NCBI GenBank assembly: GCA_019426215.1
Contig: CM033403.1
Span: forward strand, 3,239,001-3,303,000
DNA: 64,000 nucleotides
Direction: 5' to 3'
Source: Buddleja alternifolia
Taxonomy: Eukaryota > Streptophyta > Magnoliopsida > Lamiales > Scrophulariaceae
The first letter of the stretch is position 1. Each line of letters begins with the position of its first letter. Made by a program: the position numbers and the translations under genes. This document shows positions 58,481 to 64,000 of this stretch, in pieces. The notes below the pieces were generated by a model, which made no database searches, was not told where the DNA came from, and saw only the letters and a list, made by a program, of their open reading frames with translations.

Positions 58481-61400
58481 TCACTTTTTCTGTCGCTTTG
58501 CTCTTTCTTCGCCTTGGAGAACTTCTAGCGCTAAGTCCATCAGGAGACGATCAATGTCAATCATTGTCGTATGTTGAACTTCATCGTAATCATGCCTACG
58601 AAGTCTGGCACTTTCATTAAGTTCTAACAACCTTTCCGTCCACTCTCTTGGAGAAATTCCAAGTTTACGAATCAGATCATGACAGATATCTTTTCTTGGA
58701 TCTTTTGACGGTCTCCAATTGATAGGTCGTCTCAGCGGTCCGGCAAAAGGTTGAAATCCCATACCTTCTAAGAAGTCAACGTCCAATTCCGGAAGGGGAT
58801 ATCTTCCTAGATAATATCTTGGCTTTCTCTTTTTAGTTAACATCTTCTTGATGCTCACTAGTTCTTCCATCATTGATCGCCAATTTTTATTATCAGTCTT
58901 TGACATCGATTTGGACGCTTGATGCTTTTCTATATTTTCCCCCTTCTTGTCATCATCAAGAGAGTTCTTTAGATCAGCGACAACTCGGCGCAAAAGTCTA
59001 ACTTCTTCGACTAGAAGAGCAATTTGCTGGGCGACACTCTGAGCAACAGCATCGGATGAAGCGTGTCTTTCAGCATCAGCAGAAGCGCTCTGAGCTAGGT
59101 TTCGATTGAAGTCAGAGGAGAGCTCAGCGATAAGAGGGGACATGCTATTCATGATAGCAATGGTGCTTTTATTTGAAGCATTGGCAATGTCTCGGCTTCG
59201 TGTATCAGACACTATTTGCATATGTCTATCAGCAGTTTCAAAGATCTTGGAACAGGAACCTTCAATGTTGTGGAGCGAGTTCCGGACTGCCTGTCTGAAG
59301 TCTTTAGCATCTGAATCACTTTCAGAATCCGAATCGGAAGAAGAACGCTCTGGGGACGGGAGAAGTCCGTAAGAACTAGAAACTGCAGCCTTGCCTTTGG
59401 ATTTATCTCTGATAAAGGGCTTGATAGGCGCGTGTGCAATTTCAGAGTGCACTTCTTCAATCGCTTGATCCATGATTGGATCTGCAAAAACTGGGGGCTC
59501 GACTACTGGGGCGCTAGAAGAATCTGGCAAGGAAGCCTCAGGATTTTGAGCGACTTCCGCAGTAGGAGCAGAGTCTTCTTCCATTATTTGGATTGGGGAA
59601 GAAAGTTCTCTAACACCAATGACCCAGAGGGGGCCAAGGGCTTCCATCACATGCCTTGGACTGATCAGGCTGGATTGCGGGATAAAGAATATAGCGTCTT
59701 TACGCTCTTCGGTACTTAGTGCCAGTTGCACATCTTCCGGTAAAGCAATCCCTGAAGTATAACGATTGAAAAAGTCCAAAATCAACGGCATGAGCGCTTA
59801 GGCTGCGTCTTGGTCCACTGGCCTAATCAGCGAGATCATCTTGGCCACTTGAATGTTGGATTCACTAAAGAGCACGGGGTGTAGAGTATATCCTCTGAAA
59901 TTGTAACACCCGGAAAAGTGATTGAAACTGCTGTCCAGCGCTTGGGCATTTTCAAACACTGCTCTCATGTCTCTGTGGAACTCAGCAAACTCAGCGTGTT
60001 CTGTGGAAACATCAACACGAATCTGACTCTGACAGGGAAGAATTAGTTGTTTACTTGACGAAGCGTCTTCGTTTAGGTCAGGAAAGATTCTTTGAACAAA
60101 GTCGGCACGAGGATACAAGACGTAGCGTTCGCCCTGGCTGTATAAGGCGAGTTGCTGGCGAATGTAGCTTTCGATTGGTTGTCTGTATCGTGGCAAAGAG
60201 CTAACATTCCCTGCAATAATCTGACGCTGTTGAAGCAAAAAGGTTGCATATCCTCGGCGTCTATATTCTATCCCAAACTTGAAAAGAAACGGGTATCTTA
60301 TAAGTTCTTCTAGGGTATAGAAATGCAGAACAAATTCTTCAGCCCATCTGGCTGTATTCATCATCCATCGTTTGCCTAGTTTGTCCGCTTTAGCTTGATC
60401 TTTTCTAGCGGCAAGAAATTTCTCAAAGCGTTCCGTTTCTTCTTCATAATCCTCAGCCCATAATCTGGCTAGATATTCTCGAGCCTCATCTTCTATCCAC
60501 GAGTTGACCGGATTTGGACGCTCAGCAACAATAGGTCATTTTCCTTTCCATAACCTAAGTGGATTAGGAGATAAAGCGTTTTGAGGAGAGTTGACGATGG
60601 AAAGAACAGCGGAATATCCTATCTTGTTGAGATCTGCCTCATCTGGATCTTTGTTCCAATCACCCATGTGGGGGGTTTTTGAAAACAATCTGGTTTTGGC
60701 GCAAAGGATAAAAGGACTCTTCTGAGCGACCGGTGAAATTGAATCGCTTCTCGTCAAATTCTGATCGGTTGAACACTGGTCGACGAATATATTCAAGGTG
60801 TGAATGAAGACGCGCTAAACTGTACAGACCAAGATTGGCAAAACGCTCGAAGATTTCAAACTTGTGTGAGTCTGAAAGATCTGGCCGATGGAGAGTTGTT
60901 TGAAATTGGATTTCCAACTCGGCAAGCGTTTGAGTGTCACGTTCTCTGGCGGCATAATAAAATTCAATATCTGAAGAGTATCCGCGCGGGAAGAAATCAA
61001 TGACACGAGGAGGAGGTCCTGTTGGCGTAGGAACAAAAGCAATAGCCTCTGTTGGGATAGGGGCCACTTCTATCGACCGCTCAGCGTTTAAAGTTGCTTC
61101 ACTTGCTGATGAAGTTTCAGCGTCAGGAAGAACTTGTGATGCCTTTTTAGCGATATCCACAACAGTTGCCATGTCCACATCTATTTCAACTGGAATCTCC
61201 GAGATAGGAGGGGCATCAGCGATTGGTACATCTTGAGCTGATACATGTAAGCGATTGAAAAAGCAAGCAAAAATTTCTACTAAGTAGAAATTACAAACAA
61301 AAGACTACATTGCTTACCCTGAGGAATATCATCGACGTTTTTAGTCGCTTGATCTGTTTCTTGAGCAATTTCCTCAGGCTCCTGGACTTCTTCTTCGGGG

Positions 61401-61517
61401 TCTAAATTGATAAAAGAAGTTATCGGATCAGCACGAATGGGGATATTTAGTTCTTCAAGTGTGTTGAGAACATATTGAATATTTGCTGCATAAGGTGCTG
61501 AAAGAGTTTTTATCCTA
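58481..61517 (-). pseudogene. E4 ORF3 with an 80-nt intron
   Basis: In sense order: an exon at about 61517-61318 (contains LNTLEELNIPIRADP and ends at a CAGG|GTAAGC donor), intron 61317-61238, then 61237-60660. A one-base shift lies near a G run at 60670, followed by 60796-58481 with stops at 60536 and 59795. The last 436 codons (59791-58481) are uninterrupted: helical region, Ser/Asp-rich tract, coiled coil (QIALLVEEVRLLRRVVADLK), lysine-rich patch and helical C-terminus with LGRYPLPELDVDFLEGMGF, ending in RAKRQKK. Landmarks shared with E1 ORF3 are NPLRLWK, the QQRQ region, LP-R--IE---RQ-L, GPLWVIGVRELSSPI and the coiled coil. Confidence 0.7.
61238..61317 (-). other. Candidate spliceosomal intron inside E4 ORF3
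   Basis: Donor GTAAGC after CAGG, acceptor TATCAG, 80 nt, T-rich before the acceptor. Left unspliced, the frame meets a stop within 13 codons. Removed, the upstream frame joins the downstream frame in phase 1. A perfect short palindrome (AATTTCTACTAAGTAGAAAT) lies inside. Confidence 0.65.
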
Positions 61518-61564
61518 GTGTTAGAAACTTAGAGACTAACTAGAAAAGGATAGGCAAATTTGGA

Positions 61565-62404
61565 GACAACGATGCATTGTTCAACAAGATCAAGCAATGT
61601 AAGACTTCCAAAGAAATATGGGATAAGCTGGCTATAGTGTGTGAAGGATCAGCACAAATGAAGGAGAATAAGCTTTCCATAGCAATGCAAAGATTTGAGC
61701 ATTTCAAGATGCAGCCCAATGAGACGCTAGAACAATTGGACGCAAGGTTTACTTTGCTCGTTACAGAGTTAGCATCATTAGACAAGGAATTGACCAACAA
61801 GGAAATGGTCAACAAAATTTTTAGAAGCCTTCCAAGCAAATATCTAATTAAGACTGTTGCTATGAGAGAATCACAGACATTGGAGACTCTTACTCCAGAG
61901 CATGTCTTTTCAGAGTTAAAGGCATTTGAGTTCGAGTTGGGTGAAGTCAGTGACACATCGACTGAATCAGGAGCTTTAATCGCTACAACCAAAAGCGAGG
62001 GTAAAGCGGTTAGTGAGGTTAAAACCATGGAATCAAGTGAAGAAAAGGAAATGACTTTATTGGTCAAGAAATTCAAAAAATTTCTAAGATATGAAAAGAG
62101 AAATCCTATCGGACAAACGTCATTTCAGACTCCTCTCCCTGCTCCAGCGCCTCAGTATCAAGTGCCAGTGTACTCTGTACCTCAACCAGTAGAGCCAGTT
62201 CCATACCAAGCGCCTCCGTCCCCTACTCAAAATCTCTCAGCGCCAGTAGTCTCAAAGCGATTATCCACTGAACAGAAAATGAAAACTAATTTGTGTTATA
62301 ATTGCAGAAAACCAGGGCACTACCAGGTGAATTGCCCTTATCCAAATGTGTCAAAGCCCTCAAGGCAAGACTATGCGGATAGAAACCAATTCAGGAGCAA
62401 CCTT
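61565..62404 (+). pseudogene. Inverted gag fragment of the E1 family
   Basis: The plus-strand frame 61577-62443 starts inside gag (MFNKIKQCKTSKEIWDKL) and contains KENKLSIAMQRFEHFKM, LRYEKRNPIGQ, a Pro/Gln/Val-rich linker and the CCHC zinc knuckle CYNCRKPGHYQVNC, followed by YPNVSKPSRQDYADRNQFRS. It has no in-frame stop, unlike E1. It lies head-to-head with E4, so a rearrangement joined two copies. Homology ends abruptly at about 62404. Confidence 0.9.
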
Positions 62405-64000
62405 CTGTTAACCGTCCGTAACAACACGGAATCGAACAAATAATATAGTGAAAGTAAGATCGTCTCCACAGGGAAGGTTATCAAGTACCAAACAAAGTTT
62501 ATCTTATTATTTAGACTATCGATTATCAAAGATTTGAGATTTTAACTAATTAAAAGCAGAAATTTAACAAGAAAATGATTTAATTGTAAATAACTAAAAC
62601 AGATATGATTAAAACGAATAATCAATTAACGAAAGGCCTAGGGATTAAGATTTCATCAAGGTATTTCTATGGATTATTGACTTTTAATGGATTATCATTC
62701 TTGTTTAAATTAAAGACCCAATTTCCTTAAATACACGAATACTCTCCCGAGATCTTCATGAGTACCCACCTAAATTAATTAACGTCACTCCCATGATCAA
62801 AAACTAATTTAGATGAATCCATTAAGTTCTATGAATATTGTTTAACTAGTCTCATGCAAAATTACCAATATCCCTATTAAGCAATTTACACATGTCTATT
62901 AAATCCGAACCAATAAACTAATTCACCTCCCGGTACTTCTTAATTTATCTTAAATCATGCAATTGGTGATCAATCAATTACAAGCATTAAACACTCATTA
63001 ATAGATAAACCAAACAAGAAATCACATCCATCAATCATCAATAATCCAAATCAATACACAAGACTACATCTTAAACCCTAGAAAATAATTTAGCTATACA
63101 TAATTAAAGAAAAACAAGAAATAAATTGCATAAACATAAAGTTACTCATGTTCAACAATGGAGGATTGGAAGAATACAACTTGAAAAGATGAAGCTTTTC
63201 TCCAAGAACTCCTCTCCAAGAACTCTTCAAGATCTCCTTTCTCTCTCTAGAAGTCTTCTCCAAGATCTACTTTTTTCAAGAATGAATTAATGAATTCTCA
63301 TCTTCCACCTCACTTTAGCCTATATAAATGTTTTTGCCACTTTATTTAACTAAAAAGGAGTCTTAGATACATAAATTATGTTCATCCAAGTCATAAAATC
63401 GGCCCACAAAAAATATAAATATCCGCAGCTGCACAGCTGTGCAGAATATCTGCACAGTTGTGCAGTTGCCTGTGCAAAAATTTTCCTCTTCATTTTTCTT
63501 TAACGAAACATTCTCGTTTGGCCTTTCTAATGCATTTCTTCACATCTTCTGGGATAGCCTTCATTATTCTTGTAATAAATACTCCTTCAACTCATCAAAA
63601 TCATCGCTTTTATGCCTACAAAAGCATTGAAACGACTTAGAAATCAAAATACATAAATTAGGCTAAAAATAAAGGAAAAGACTAACAACAAGGCATAAAA
63701 TAAAGATAAATGTGAGGTAAATCATAATGAAAATATGTAAAATATGAGACCTAACAAACACCCCACACTTAAACAAAACAAAAACAAAAATAAAGATAAC
63801 ACCACTTTCGTAGGGAACACGATTGCACTTAGCATGTGCAACAAGCCTTTAAACCCCTAGGTTACCCCTAGTGGACGAGTTTTGTCTCGTGAGGGTTTGC
63901 AGAGAATATACGCACAAAATTCATGACAATCGTCTATCTGTCTCACCGTGCATCAAATCAGCAACTAGTCACAACATTTATGACTCCTCACAATCATCAC
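62405..64000. other. Noncoding repeat-like DNA
   Basis: No coding region is visible. The left edge starts TTCTGTTAACCGTCCGTAAC and contains AAGATCGTCTCCACAGGGAA, words I associate with dispersed plant retroelement flanks, but the family is not identified. A short palindromic cluster (CAGCTGCACAGCTGTGCAG and relatives) sits at 63425-63475. The right end contains CACCCCACACTTAAACAAAA. Confidence 0.45.

Larger units (their letters stand above)
56724..61550 (-). mobile_element. E4: third Sirevirus-like copy, 3' part only
   Basis: It has a 3' LTR (56724-58230), a PPT beside it, and the C-terminal two thirds of ORF3 up to about 61510. RNase H, pol, gag, PBS and 5' LTR of this copy are absent; the right edge meets an inverted gag fragment at about 61550. 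ORF3 here is a distinct subtype, only loosely similar in sequence to E1 but with the same order of parts. Confidence 0.85.

Noticed and set aside
61270..61295. AATTTCTACTAAGTAG-like word resembling a Cas12a CRISPR repeat
   Set aside because: It is a single copy, with no array or cas genes, in a plant genome, and it is part of a short palindrome within an intron.

Overview
This is a window of plant nuclear DNA, most likely from an asterid-type eudicot (the species is an inference). The signs are AT-rich intergenic sequence, spliced exons with plant-like GT-AG introns, LTR retrotransposons primed by initiator tRNA-Met, CACTA, MULE, hAT-like and MITE elements, a SINE, and an old endogenous caulimovirid. 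I see no intact single-copy host gene. The only host coding remnant is a minus-strand gene for a HAD-type 5'-nucleotidase (positions 3617-8851). It has 14 recognisable exons, at least six single-base indels and no visible 5' exons.

Layout. 1-3600 is AT-rich intergenic DNA with nested MITE-like elements. 3617-8851 is the nucleotidase, with MITEs in its introns. 9572-23460 is a nearly complete, minus-strand, Sirevirus-like Ty1/copia element of about 13.9 kb (here E1). 23461-35257 is an older copy of the same family (E2); its LTR carries a CACTA insertion and its 5' end is fused to a Ty3/gypsy fragment (35258-36125), followed by a Tork-like copia fragment. 37171-44781 is a 7.6 kb LTR element with a perfect target-site duplication and almost no coding capacity. 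44787-53100 is a mosaic of dispersed repeats holding a SINE and a 2.7 kb foldback element flanked by a 9-bp duplication. 53100-56723 is a caulimovirid-like fragment split by a solo LTR of the E1 family. 56724-61550 is a third copy of the family (E4), joined to an inverted gag fragment (61565-62404). 62405-64000 is noncoding repeat-like DNA.

The most interesting unit is the E1/E2/E4 retrotransposon family. Besides gag-pol it carries a very long third reading frame (ORF3, about 4.2 kb) between RNase H and the 3' LTR. Three diverged copies share its domain order. One copy contains an 80-nt intron whose removal joins two reading frames. A candidate splice acceptor lies upstream of ORF3 in two copies. 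A short strand-biased motif (AAGCGTC-like) is scattered at high density over LTRs, leader and coding linkers. Together these suggest an ORF3 product made from spliced RNA, and possibly a cis-motif recognised by an element-encoded protein; that last step is inference.
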